Assembly (NCBI GenBank): GCA_017475745.1
Contig: JAFVEZ010000054.1
Span: 1 to 64,000, forward strand
Direction: 5' to 3'
DNA: 64,000 nucleotides
Source of the DNA: Selenomonadaceae bacterium
Lineage (GTDB): Bacteria > Bacillota > Negativicutes > Selenomonadales > Selenomonadaceae
The notes beneath the pieces are model-generated. The model was given only the letters and a program-made list of their open reading frames with translations, was not told the origin of the DNA and ran no database searches. Made by a program: the position numbers and the translations under genes. Shown piece by piece: positions 1-7,395 of the stretch; positions within the stretch are counted from its first letter, which is position 1, and each line of letters opens with the position of its first letter.

Positions 1-1
1 G

Positions 2-121
2 GTTGAATGTTTCTTTCAAAAACTAAAGAGAAATAGAAGGATAGCAACAAGATACGATAAACTTGTCAAAAGATTCTTAGCTTTCATTCACGTTGCTTGT
101 ATTCTTATTTGGATAAAATAA
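2..121 (+). mobile_element. IS5-family transposase, C-terminal fragment
   Basis: An open frame enters from the left edge and ends at a TAA at 119-121, giving 39 residues. The segment reads VECFFQKLKRNRRIATRYDK and then a hydrophobic tail ending in LIWIK. This is the typical C-terminus of IS5/IS427-type DDE transposases, where the E of VE is the last catalytic acid and the RxATRYDKL stretch follows it. The rest of the gene lies outside the window, so it cannot be judged whether the element is intact. The sequence just after the stop (about 122-137, ending in CACACCCT) could be the terminal inverted repeat of the element. The family call rests on recognised motifs, not on a search. Confidence 0.75.
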
Positions 122-175
122 CTTATTCAACACACCCTAATCAATAAAGAATTTTGGAAAAAAAATGAAAAAAAT

Positions 176-204
176 TTGACTTTTGTTGCTTTTGCTGTTA
201 AACT
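176..204 (+). promoter_or_regulatory. Sigma-A type promoter of the amidase gene
   Basis: TTGACT (176-181) and TAAACT (199-204) are separated by 17 bp and lie about 30 bp upstream of the amidase start. A perfect 7-bp inverted repeat, ACTATAA (202-208) and TTATAGT (214-220), overlaps the -10 box and the likely start site, so it could be an operator. The promoter is read directly from spacing and consensus; the operator role is inference. Confidence 0.6.
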
Positions 205-234
205 ATAAAAAAATTATAGTAGAGGAGGTATTTG

Positions 235-1617
235 ATGGTTAAGAAATTTCTGTCCGGCCTCCTGGTTTTTTTTACGATGTTATTCGTAATGCAGAAGACT
301 GAGACGGCTGCGGCAGAAGAAGCAGATCAAAGTTCGTTTTCTGCACAGGCTGCAGAAATGGCGGAAGTCAAAAATATACGTTACAACATAGGTAATGATA
401 GAATTAGAATAGTATTGGACGTTACACGACGGATTGAGCACAAAGAAATGTATTTGGAAAGTCCGTCACGAATGGTAGTTGATATAGATAACGCTTGGAT
501 TGGAAAAGATGTACCTAGAGAAATAGAGTTAGATTCTAAAGCCGCTTCTAAAATTAGAATAGCACAATTTGATAAAACCGTGGTAAGACTAGTTATAGAA
601 TCTACTGCTGAAAATAATGTTTTCTATCTTGACGGCGGAGATGCCGGAGGGCGCCTGGTCATTGATCTTGGTGTTGGTGCCGAACAGTCGGACTTTGCTG
701 ATAAAATTAATGGAAGTGGTGACAATAGTAGTAGTATCAGTAAAGTTGAGAAAGTAGAGGAACCTTTAAAAAATAAGTCGATCGAGACAGAACCGTCAAC
801 CGGTATTGAGATAATAAGACCTGATATTTCAACCGAGAATGAAAATAAGGTTGACAACAGCAAGAACAAAGATAATAAAGATAATAAAGATAATAAAGAT
901 AAAAAAGACAAAAAGGACAAGAAGAGCAAGAAGGATAAGAAAGACAAGAAGGACAAAAAAGAGCAAGAGTCTAAAAAAGATGATAAAGAAAATAAAGAGG
1001 AAAAAAGCGATATTGACAAAAAGTTGGACGAATTGACGGCGTTGGAGGATAAGGTCATTGTAATAGACCCAGGTCACGGTGGCAATGATGCAGGTGCAAT
1101 AGGGCCGAGTGGCGTTATGGAAAAGACTGTAACTCTCAAGGTTGCCCTGGAACTTGAGAAGCTTCTTCTGGCTGAAGGTGCTGAGGTTATTATGACACGT
1201 CGTACTGATGTTGAAGTTGCACCGCGCGGTCGTAATGCAACTGACATTGAAGAACTTAAATCCCGCTGCGACATTGCCAACGAAGCCGAAGCTGACATAT
1301 TTATCTCAATACATGCAGATAGCTTCACCAATCCTGCTGCACGTGGGACAACATGTTATTACTTCGGTGAAGGTGCTCCGGAATCCAAGGAACTTGCTGA
1401 GAGTATACATCCTGCATTACTTGAACAACTTAAAACCCCAAGCCGCGGTACTAAGCCATGCAACTTTTATGTAGTTAGGAATACAGATATGCCTGCTGTT
1501 TTAGTTGAGTTGGCGTTTATCTCCAATCCTCAAGAAGAAAGTCTTCTAAACTCCAAAGAGGGCGTGGAAAAAGCAGCTCAAGGTATATTTGACGGTATTG
1601 AAGATTATTTCGGATAA
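235..1617 (+). CDS. Secreted N-acetylmuramoyl-L-alanine amidase (AMIN + Amidase_3)
   Basis: This is a 460-residue cell-wall hydrolase that cleaves the amide bond between MurNAc and the stem peptide. A signal peptide occupies about the first 28 residues. An AMIN-type beta domain (about 45-145), which in this family targets the protein to envelope or septal sites, is followed by a highly charged linker (about 200-270) of repeated K-D-K units. The zinc amidase domain (about 278-460) shows VIDPGHGG with the first zinc His, the Glu of EKTVTLK, SIHADS with the second zinc His, and the C-terminal VELAFISN. ATG 235 is preferred over TTG 232 because the GAGGAGG at 222-228 is then 6 nt away. The gene stands alone between a promoter and a terminator. 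The lysine-rich linker is much longer and simpler than usual and may bind anionic wall polymers (inference). Confidence 0.93.
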   Translation: MVKKFLSGLLVFFTMLFVMQKTETAAAEEADQSSFSAQAAEMAEVKNIRYNIGNDRIRIVLDVTRRIEHKEMYLESPSRMVVDIDNAWIGKDVPREIELDSKAASKIRIAQFDKTVVRLVIESTAENNVFYLDGGDAGGRLVIDLGVGAEQSDFADKINGSGDNSSSISKVEKVEEPLKNKSIETEPSTGIEIIRPDISTENENKVDNSKNKDNKDNKDNKDKKDKKDKKSKKDKKDKKDKKEQESKKDDKENKEEKSDIDKKLDELTALEDKVIVIDPGHGGNDAGAIGPSGVMEKTVTLKVALELEKLLLAEGAEVIMTRRTDVEVAPRGRNATDIEELKSRCDIANEAEADIFISIHADSFTNPAARGTTCYYFGEGAPESKELAESIHPALLEQLKTPSRGTKPCNFYVVRNTDMPAVLVELAFISNPQEESLLNSKEGVEKAAQGIFDGIEDYFG

Positions 1618-1625
1618 TAATAACA

Positions 1626-1667
1626 ATCGCTTAACTTTTCTTGATGTCGAGTTAAGTGATTTTTTAT
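1626..1667 (+). terminator. Intrinsic terminator after the amidase
   Basis: ATCGCTTAACT (1626-1636) pairs with AGTTAAGTGAT (1650-1660) with one G-T pair, followed by a T run at 1661-1665. It starts 9 nt after the amidase stop codon. Confidence 0.8.
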
Positions 1668-1707
1668 TGGCAAGAATATATTTAATAAAAAATATCTCAA
1701 AAATAAT

Positions 1708-1736
1708 TTGCTTACTTTTGAAATTAGTTTTATACT
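1708..1736 (+). promoter_or_regulatory. Promoter of the small secreted protein / acyltransferase unit
   Basis: TTGCTT (1708-1713) and TATACT (1731-1736) are 17 bp apart, 22 bp upstream of the ATG at 1759. It probably also serves the acyltransferase, pyrK and MFS genes downstream, because no terminator is visible between them. Confidence 0.5.
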
Positions 1737-1758
1737 ATACAGAGAGAGGAGCGAGTTT

Positions 1759-2172
1759 ATGCAAAAAATTTTTTCTCGAATTTTGCAGATTGTTATACTT
1801 ACAGTGGCAATTTTATTTTCGACAGATACTTTGTCTGTCTGTTTTGCAGAGAACTTTCAATTTGTTGATGCTGAGGATATAACGGGATACTACGTTGATA
1901 TTGACACCGTTGAAATTGAAAGTCCAGAATCTGTTGCAGCCAAAATCGCAGTTGTTAAGGCAAATTTAAATAGAATGTATGTCTACAATGTGAGAATAAA
2001 TCATAAGGAACAGAAGTATCAAATTGTTTCTTCACAAATTCTTGAGTACGATACAAGGACCATTTTGGAATCAAACAATCGAAGCAGACCATTTCGACCA
2101 TATGCAGCTAAATCGGAAATGTCGGAACTTATAAAGTTTATTCTCTATGGTGGCGATCTTTCAGATAATTAA
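1759..2172 (+). CDS. Small secreted protein of unknown function
   Basis: This encodes 137 residues. A signal peptide is clear: a basic start, a hydrophobic core over residues 8-25, and a probable cleavage after CFA. The mature part is a short beta-rich domain that alternates charged and hydrophobic residues (FVDAEDITGYYVDIDTVEI, then YQIVSSQILEYDTRTI). The layout resembles the surface-adhesin E-like fold that is often seen as small secreted proteins in Negativicutes, but no diagnostic motif allows a firm call. ATG 1759 is chosen because GAGAGAGGAG lies just upstream; the frame is open earlier but has no ribosome binding site there. It is 46 nt from the acyltransferase gene, so co-transcription is likely. 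Function unknown. Confidence 0.75.
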   Translation: MQKIFSRILQIVILTVAILFSTDTLSVCFAENFQFVDAEDITGYYVDIDTVEIESPESVAAKIAVVKANLNRMYVYNVRINHKEQKYQIVSSQILEYDTRTILESNNRSRPFRPYAAKSEMSELIKFILYGGDLSDN

Positions 2173-2218
2173 ACTGTCTTTTAGGATACAATTTTCTAAA
2201 TGAGGAAGTGTTTATGAT

Positions 2219-3139
2219 ATGCTTTATAAGACGCTGATGTTTATGAGTCGGCTTGTTCGCTGCCTGCCTTATGACTTGTTGCTGTTTATTGGAGCAATAT
2301 TAGGCAATATCTACTATCTAGTCGTTAAGAAGCAGAGAAACCGCGCAATAGCTCAGATGATGCCGGCGTTGAACATTTCAGAGTCAGAAGCAAAAGAGTT
2401 AGTCCGTATTTCATTCGTAAATCTTGCACGGAATATGCTTGATATTTTGTATATGCCTAAATTAACGCCAGAAAATATCGACGAATATGTAGAGATTGAA
2501 AACATTGAGCGAATGGACGCAGCAATCGCTGAAGGACATGGCGTCGTTGTGGTTACAGGACATATTGGCACTTGGGAATGGATGAGCGGCTCGGTGGCCC
2601 TTAAAGGTTATCCTGTTACTGCTATTGCGAAGATGCAACCCAATGCAGAATACTCCAGGGCGCTTGACGATATAAGGGCGACAGTCCATGTTGAGATATT
2701 CACTCGCGGTACAAGTGAGCTGCTCTCTGCTGGTCGTGCTCTCAAGAAGGGCAAAATTTTAGGCTTCCTTGCAGATCAAGACGGTGGTCCCGGTGGTGCA
2801 TTTATCCCTTTCCTTGGCAAAATTGCCTCAACGCCAATGGGCGCGGCAGTCTTCGCCAGGAAGTTCGGATCACCTATTCTTCCTATGTTTATTATTCGTC
2901 AACCAAACGGCAGACACAAAGTCAGAATCTACGAAGCAATGCATTACGAGGACAGCGGCAATGTTGATGAGGATTTGCTAAAACTGACTATTGACATAAC
3001 TAAAATTATTGAGGACGTTGTACGCGAAGTTCCAACGCAGTGGCTATGGTTTCAAAAGCGCTGGAACACGCCACCGGAAATGCAGAAGAAGGGCAAACAT
3101 CACACCGTTAAGAATGTCAATGAACTTGAAGGAGCATGA
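2219..3139 (+). CDS. LpxL/HtrB-family lysophospholipid (lipid A-type) acyltransferase, copy 1
   Basis: This 306-residue protein has the length and layout of late lipid A acyltransferases, which move a fatty acyl chain from acyl-ACP to a hydroxyacyl group of a lipid A precursor at the inner membrane. A membrane-anchoring hydrophobic segment lies near residues 15-38. The catalytic HX4E motif is seen as GHIGTWEW (about 115-122), and the C-terminal PTQWLWFQKRW is the family's usual end. TGAGGAAG lies 10 nt before the ATG. The gene overlaps the next frame at ATGA. A second member lies at 23958. Two copies fit the two secondary acylations of lipid A, or separate roles in phospholipid and lipid A acylation; the exact substrate cannot be read from sequence. 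Confidence 0.88.
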   Translation: MLYKTLMFMSRLVRCLPYDLLLFIGAILGNIYYLVVKKQRNRAIAQMMPALNISESEAKELVRISFVNLARNMLDILYMPKLTPENIDEYVEIENIERMDAAIAEGHGVVVVTGHIGTWEWMSGSVALKGYPVTAIAKMQPNAEYSRALDDIRATVHVEIFTRGTSELLSAGRALKKGKILGFLADQDGGPGGAFIPFLGKIASTPMGAAVFARKFGSPILPMFIIRQPNGRHKVRIYEAMHYEDSGNVDEDLLKLTIDITKIIEDVVREVPTQWLWFQKRWNTPPEMQKKGKHHTVKNVNELEGA

Positions 3140-3141
3140 AT

Positions 3142-3891
3142 ATGAAAAAGCTTATCAATGCTGAAATACTTGACAACAAATGCGTTGCCGGTGACATTTA
3201 CCGACTCATTGTCAAGGCTGATATGGACGGAAAGCCTGGACAATTTATTCAAGTTCGTCTTCCTTCAAATGAGTTTACTTTGAGACGCCCATTTGGTATT
3301 GCTGCGCTCAAGGACGGTCAAGTCACTATGTTCTATCGCGTTGTTGGTCACGGCACGGAATATTTAACTAATGTTAAGGTTGGTACTGAGATTAACTTGC
3401 TTGGAGCACTTGGCAATGGTTTCAGCTTGTCTGAAGGCAAAGTCTTGCTTGTCGGTGGCGGATTAGGACTTGCACCTCTGATCTTTGCAGCAAGTGAGCT
3501 GGAGTCTGTGGACGTTTTAATTGGCGGTAAGAATGCAGAGGAAGCTAATCTTTGGCAGAGTGAGTTTGAGCCTTTAGTTGATAAGTTATTCATTGCAACT
3601 GACGACGGCAGTGCGGGTGTCCACGGTTTTGTGACGGAATTATTGCCAGATGTCTTGCGTACTAATAAGTATGACGCAATTCTTACCTGTGGTCCTGAGA
3701 TTATGATGAGACGTGTTGCCGCTCTCGCCAAAGAAAGCAATATATCCTGTCAGGTGTCACTTGAGAAGAGAATGGGCTGCGGTTTAGGCGCTTGTCTCTC
3801 TTGTTCTATTGATACCATTAACGGGCGTCGTAAGATTTGCAAAGACGGTCCGGTGTTTGCTGCCGAGGAAGTCTTTTATGCTCAAAATTAA
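3142..3891 (+). CDS. pyrK: Dihydroorotate dehydrogenase electron-transfer subunit PyrK
   Basis: This is a 249-residue flavoprotein that passes electrons from dihydroorotate dehydrogenase (PyrD type 1B) to NAD+ in pyrimidine synthesis. The FAD domain carries RRPFGIAAL (about 47-55). The NAD domain has GGGLGLAPL. The C-terminus has a [2Fe-2S] cluster of PyrK type: MGCGLGACLSC, then a fourth Cys in RKICKDGPVF. ATG 3142 is chosen because AAGGAG (3129-3134) is 7 nt away; the in-frame ATG 3136 would sit 1 nt from it. pyrD, its usual neighbour, is not here. The 3' end overlaps the MFS gene by 14 nt, so translation may be coupled. Other ferredoxin-NADP reductase-like roles are possible, but the cysteine pattern fits PyrK well. 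Confidence 0.85.
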   Translation: MKKLINAEILDNKCVAGDIYRLIVKADMDGKPGQFIQVRLPSNEFTLRRPFGIAALKDGQVTMFYRVVGHGTEYLTNVKVGTEINLLGALGNGFSLSEGKVLLVGGGLGLAPLIFAASELESVDVLIGGKNAEEANLWQSEFEPLVDKLFIATDDGSAGVHGFVTELLPDVLRTNKYDAILTCGPEIMMRRVAALAKESNISCQVSLEKRMGCGLGACLSCSIDTINGRRKICKDGPVFAAEEVFYAQN

Positions 3892-5032
3892 ACTCAATCA
3901 ATCACTTCAAACAATGCAGCAACACTCAACGCGTGCAATCTTCTTCATAAATGGGTTTGGTGCAGCTACTTGGGCACCGCTAGTGCCGTTTTTAAGAGAG
4001 AGATTGGCAATCACCGAAGATACATTGGGAATGTTGCTACTCTGTATAGGTATTGGATCATTAATTGCAATGCCGATAGCAGGTACTGTTGCGGCCAAGT
4101 TCGGTTGTCGAAAAGTATTAACTTTAGCAGGAATAATATTTTCACTCCTTCTGCTGATGATCTGTAATATCTCAAATCTCACCTCAGCAGTGATTATATT
4201 GTTGCTATTCGGAACAGTCATGGGCTGTCTTGACGTTGTAATGAATATTCAAGCAGTAATGGTAGAGAAGTCTGCAGGACGACGAATGATGTCAGGTATG
4301 CACGCAATGTGGAGTGTTGGTGGGTTCGTCGGTGCAGGTCTTTTTGGTATATGGGTTGGTATGTTGAAATTAACGCCTTTTACTTCGACAATCATTGCGG
4401 CTGTTATTATGCTTTCACTTCTATTTGGCTTTGCAAATTACTTCTTGCCAACGGGCGGTGAATCCAGTGGATCAATAATCGCAATACCGCGCGGAATAGT
4501 TGTTTTTTTCGGAATTATTACTTGCATTGCCTATCTCGTCGAAGGCGCGATAATGGATTGGAGCGGAGTTTTCCTCACCACTGCAAAAGGTTTTGATATT
4601 TCACTTGCGGGTGTCGGTTTTACAATGTTCTCTGCGGCAATGTTTACTATGAGGTTGATTGGTGATAGATTAGTTCAAATAATCGGTCAAAAGACTGTTG
4701 TTATCATAGGAAGCGTTATTACATTTGTCGGATTTATGCTGTTGATATTTGCCGAGAATCAAACCTTAATGTACGCAGGCTTCTTCTTAATCGGTATAGG
4801 AAGTGCTAATGTCGTACCAGTATTCTTTTCTCTTATCGGCAAACAAAAAGTGATGCCTGTCAATATGGCAGTGCCGGCTGTGAGTACTTTGGGCTATGCC
4901 GGTGTTTTACTTGGTCCGGCAGTGATAGGTTTTCTTGCTCATCAAACCAGTTTGTTTGTTGCCTTTGGACTTCTTGCTGGTCTGGTTGCATTACAGCTTA
5001 TTATTGCCAACTATATATTTAAGAGGATTTGA
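3878..5032 (+). CDS. MFS transporter, YbjJ-like
   Basis: This 384-residue protein has about 12 hydrophobic segments and the N-terminal pattern FINGFGAATWAPLVPFLRE of the YbjJ/FucP-like group of the major facilitator superfamily. The first cytoplasmic loop carries GTVAAKFGCRKVL, a variant of the MFS motif A. The substrate is unknown; YbjJ relatives are poorly characterised. ATG 3878 with GAGGAA (3865-3870) at 7 nt is the best start and lies inside the end of pyrK; the frame is open further upstream but that part is the shadow of pyrK. A bidirectional terminator follows. No function beyond transport can be claimed. Confidence 0.85.
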   Translation: MLKIKLNQSLQTMQQHSTRAIFFINGFGAATWAPLVPFLRERLAITEDTLGMLLLCIGIGSLIAMPIAGTVAAKFGCRKVLTLAGIIFSLLLLMICNISNLTSAVIILLLFGTVMGCLDVVMNIQAVMVEKSAGRRMMSGMHAMWSVGGFVGAGLFGIWVGMLKLTPFTSTIIAAVIMLSLLFGFANYFLPTGGESSGSIIAIPRGIVVFFGIITCIAYLVEGAIMDWSGVFLTTAKGFDISLAGVGFTMFSAAMFTMRLIGDRLVQIIGQKTVVIIGSVITFVGFMLLIFAENQTLMYAGFFLIGIGSANVVPVFFSLIGKQKVMPVNMAVPAVSTLGYAGVLLGPAVIGFLAHQTSLFVAFGLLAGLVALQLIIANYIFKRI

Positions 5033-5051
5033 TCTGCTATTTCAATGCAAT

Positions 5052-5090
5052 AAAAAAAAGCCCATCAACTCAATCTTGATGGACTTTATT
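5052..5090. terminator. Bidirectional intrinsic terminator
   Basis: AAGCCCATCAA (5058-5068) pairs with TTGATGGACTT (5076-5086) with one mismatch and a 7-nt loop. There is an A run on one side and a T-rich tail on the other, between the convergent MFS gene and the minus-strand secreted protein. Confidence 0.75.
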
Positions 5091-5115
5091 ATTATGCTCT
5101 TATAATTGGGCAAAC

Positions 5116-5706
5116 TCAGAAAGCGGGACTAACTACAAACATAGATCTGGGGACACTCAATCCCATTTGACACTTAACGCCATTGTAGACTTTCTCTGTC
5201 ATGTGATTACTAGCATTAATGGCTCTATTAAATAAATCGGATATAATAGTATTTGCATTGTTGTAAGACAGATTCGGCATAACCGACATCAGCATTGAAC
5301 CCATAATAGAAACGTTGAAACCTTGAATATTGGGATCATCACTTAAAGTAAAAAACAGCGTTACATTTTTCACTCTGCCTGTATTCTTATCGCAAGGAAC
5401 AAGCAGACCGGGACTTCCATTCAATTCAAAGTTGAAGACATACTGTGGAACACCTGCAGAAGTCGGTGAAAATTCATAATCTTCTATCGAAAGGTATACA
5501 ATAAATTCCTCATTGTCTTCTTCCGTTATATCTGGATTCTGTGCTTTTATTGTTTGTGCCCACTTTTCAACACTGGCATTGTATTTTTCTTTGAAGGTTT
5601 CGTGATTAAACTTAAAATCTGACGCTTCAGAAACTTTTGAAGAGAACAAGAGAGTAAAAACAAAAATCGGCATGAAGAACATTGCGAAAAAATTTGACCT
5701 TTTCAT
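5116..5706 (-). CDS. Secreted protein of unknown function
   Basis: This encodes 196 residues. A signal peptide is evident (MKRSNF, then a strongly hydrophobic stretch, cleavage probably near SEA at about 28). The mature domain is acidic with several aromatic beta-type segments (YEFSPTSAGVPQYVFNFEL; NVTLFFTLSDDPNIQGFNVS). It resembles no family I can name. ATG 5706 is preferred over the in-frame TTG 5721 because GGAGGT is 7 nt upstream of the ATG and overlaps the TTG. It is transcribed alone: a terminator follows, and a T-tract with perfect promoter boxes lies 73 bp upstream. Function unknown. Confidence 0.75.
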   Translation of the reverse strand: MKRSNFFAMFFMPIFVFTLLFSSKVSEASDFKFNHETFKEKYNASVEKWAQTIKAQNPDITEEDNEEFIVYLSIEDYEFSPTSAGVPQYVFNFELNGSPGLLVPCDKNTGRVKNVTLFFTLSDDPNIQGFNVSIMGSMLMSVMPNLSYNNANTIISDLFNRAINASNHMTEKVYNGVKCQMGLSVPRSMFVVSPAF

Positions 5707-5778
5707 TATAACGACCTCCAAACACTCAAAAAACGATAATTACACCTCTGAGAAATACCTCTGCGAAATTGCACAAAT

Positions 5779-5805
5779 ATTATAAAAAAAAAAACGGCTT
5801 GTCAA
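5779..5805 (-). promoter_or_regulatory. TTGACA-N15-TATAAT with a T-tract spacer; alternatively a terminator
   Basis: On the minus strand, TTGACA (5805-5800) and TATAAT (5784-5779) are both perfect. They are separated by AGCCG plus ten T (15 bp, two short of the optimum). The same bases also form GGCTT-GAC-AAGCC followed by a T run, which is a good intrinsic terminator downstream of rpsT. Either reading, or both, may hold. Confidence 0.45.
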
Positions 5806-5853
5806 GCCAATTTGCAATTTTTTTCTGAAAAATCAATCATTAACTAAATGCAA

Positions 5854-5887
5854 CAAAAAAGCCCGCCTATTCGATTAGGTGAGCTTT
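5854..5887 (-). terminator. Intrinsic terminator after rpsT
   Basis: The plus-strand segments AAAGCCCGCCTA (5858-5869) and TAGGTGAGCTTT (5876-5887) form a stem with a 6-nt loop. On the minus strand the stem is followed by a run of T (plus-strand A at 5855-5860), just past the rpsT stop codon. Confidence 0.75.
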
Positions 5888-5895
5888 AATATTTA

Positions 5896-6162
5896 TTACG
5901 CTCCAAGCGCATTGACTTTCTTCGCCAGCTTGGATTTTTTTCTTGCAGCTGCATTTCTGTGAATTGTACTGCTAGAAACCGCTTTATCAATAGCTTTATC
6001 TGCAAGCGCGAGAAGACTCTTTGCTTCAGTAACGTTGTTGTTTGCGATTGCCTCAAGGACTTTCTTGGAAGCTTTCTTGATGTTGTTTTTCGCTAAAACG
6101 TTTCTTGCACGACGCTTTGCATCCTGTTTGATACTTTTTACTGATGCTTTAATATTCGGCAA
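5896..6162 (-). CDS. rpsT: 30S ribosomal protein S20
   Basis: This 88-residue, very basic, helical protein binds 16S rRNA in the small subunit. MPNIKASVKSIKQDAKRR at the N-terminus and STIHRNAAARKKSKLAKKVN near the C-terminus are classic S20 signatures, and the length is normal. The start codon is TTG at 6162, preceded by GGAGGTG; no ATG fits. A weak start codon is a common feature of rpsT and is linked in E. coli to feedback control by S20 itself. It has its own promoter and terminator. Confidence 0.97.
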   Translation of the reverse strand: MPNIKASVKSIKQDAKRRARNVLAKNNIKKASKKVLEAIANNNVTEAKSLLALADKAIDKAVSSSTIHRNAAARKKSKLAKKVNALGA

Positions 6163-6200
6163 AATAACACCTCCAATGTGTAAAGTTTTATAACGTTAAG

Positions 6201-6229
6201 AGTTTAGCACATTCCGCCGAAAATTGCAA
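6201..6229 (-). promoter_or_regulatory. rpsT promoter
   Basis: On the minus strand, TTGCAA (6229-6224) and TAAACT (6206-6201) are separated by 17 bp, about 38 bp upstream of the rpsT start. Confidence 0.6.
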
Positions 6230-6239
6230 GCAAAATTTA

Positions 6240-7274
6240 TTAATCTTCAACAAAAGATAACAAATTCTCTGCCTTGATAAATTTAGCCAACTTGTTGATT
6301 GAAGTCATTACATCACGATAATGCTCAGGTGTAAGTGACTGAGAGCCATCTGACAAGGCTTTGGCAGGATTTGGGTGTACTTCCATCATCAAACCGTCAG
6401 CACCAGCGGCGATTGCTGCAAGCGCCATTGGCTTGACCATTCTCCATTTGCCGGTTCCGTGACTTGGATCGACGATTATCGGCAGATGTGAAAGGTGCTT
6501 GATCGCTGCAATCGCGCTCATGTCAAGGGTATTGCGTGTGTAAGTCTCATAAGTTCTGATACCGCGTTCACAGAAGACAACATTTGGATTGCCTTCACTC
6601 ATGATGTATTCGGCAGCGTTGAGCCACTCATCAAGCGTTGCTGCAAGACCACGTTTCAAAAGAACAGGCTTTCCGCATTTGCCAACTTCCTTCAAGAGAC
6701 CGAAGTTTTGCATATTGCGAGCGCCAATTTGCAGCATGTCTGCATAATAGGCAACTTTTTCAATAGCTTCGACCGTCGTGACTTCAGTAACGATTTTAAG
6801 TCCAGTCTTCTCTCTGGCTTCAGCAAGATATTTGAGACCTTCTTCTTCAAGACCCTGGAAAGAGTATGGCGAAGTTCTTGGTTTGTAGGCGCCACCACGG
6901 AGGAATTGAGCACCGCCGGATTTAATAATTTCAGCCGATTCTAAAAGTTGCTCACGAGATTCAACGGCACAAGGTCCCGCCATGATAATCGGTTCACTGC
7001 CACCAATCTCAACACCGCTGACATTGATAACACTTGATTGTGGATGAGACTCACGACTCGCCAATTTATAACTTTTAGAAATCGCAACGCAATGATCGAC
7101 ACCTGTCATGGCATCAATCGGCACAGGCATTAATTTTGATTTATCACCAATGACGGCAACTATCTTTTGTTGTACGCCCTCAGTGACTCTTGCTTCCAGT
7201 CCAACATCTTTAATCACCTCAATAACATCGTTAATATTTTGCTGAGTTGCATCAGGATTCATTATGATAACCAT
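6240..7274 (-). CDS. aroF: 3-deoxy-7-phosphoheptulonate (DAHP) synthase, copy 1
   Basis: This 344-residue enzyme condenses phosphoenolpyruvate with erythrose 4-phosphate, the first step of the shikimate pathway. It is of the type I-beta group: an N-terminal ferredoxin-like/ACT-type regulatory domain (about 1-70, MVIIMNPDATQQNI) precedes the TIM barrel (about 80-340). Barrel motifs seen are MAGPCAVES, FLRGGAYKPRTSP, QIGARNMQNF, LLKRGLAAT, ERGIRTYE and VDPSHGTGK. ATG 7274 follows AAGAGGTG; the open frame extends 6 codons further but without a site. A second copy lies at 24994. In this family the N-terminal domain gives feedback inhibition by aromatic amino acids; which ligand is used here is not visible. 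Confidence 0.95.
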   Translation of the reverse strand: MVIIMNPDATQQNINDVIEVIKDVGLEARVTEGVQQKIVAVIGDKSKLMPVPIDAMTGVDHCVAISKSYKLASRESHPQSSVINVSGVEIGGSEPIIMAGPCAVESREQLLESAEIIKSGGAQFLRGGAYKPRTSPYSFQGLEEEGLKYLAEAREKTGLKIVTEVTTVEAIEKVAYYADMLQIGARNMQNFGLLKEVGKCGKPVLLKRGLAATLDEWLNAAEYIMSEGNPNVVFCERGIRTYETYTRNTLDMSAIAAIKHLSHLPIIVDPSHGTGKWRMVKPMALAAIAAGADGLMMEVHPNPAKALSDGSQSLTPEHYRDVMTSINKLAKFIKAENLLSFVED

Positions 7275-7353
7275 AAAAACACCTCTTGACAAGATTTTTT
7301 ACTAGCGTGTATACAAAATACATACTAAATTTAATTGAATAGAATGTTTAATC

Positions 7354-7382
7354 ATTTTATTCTTTTATTATATAATTGTCAA
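7354..7382 (-). promoter_or_regulatory. aroF (copy 1) promoter
   Basis: On the minus strand, TTGACA (7382-7377) and TAAAAT (7359-7354) are separated by 17 bp. A leader of about 75 nt follows; it contains TGTATACA (7307-7314 region), a short palindrome also seen upstream of the second aroF. Confidence 0.6.
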
Positions 7383-7395
7383 GAAAAAATAAAAT

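Noticed and set aside
6495..6944. A 149-codon plus-strand frame opposite aroF copy 1
   Set aside because: Shadow of the barrel-coding region; no start signal.
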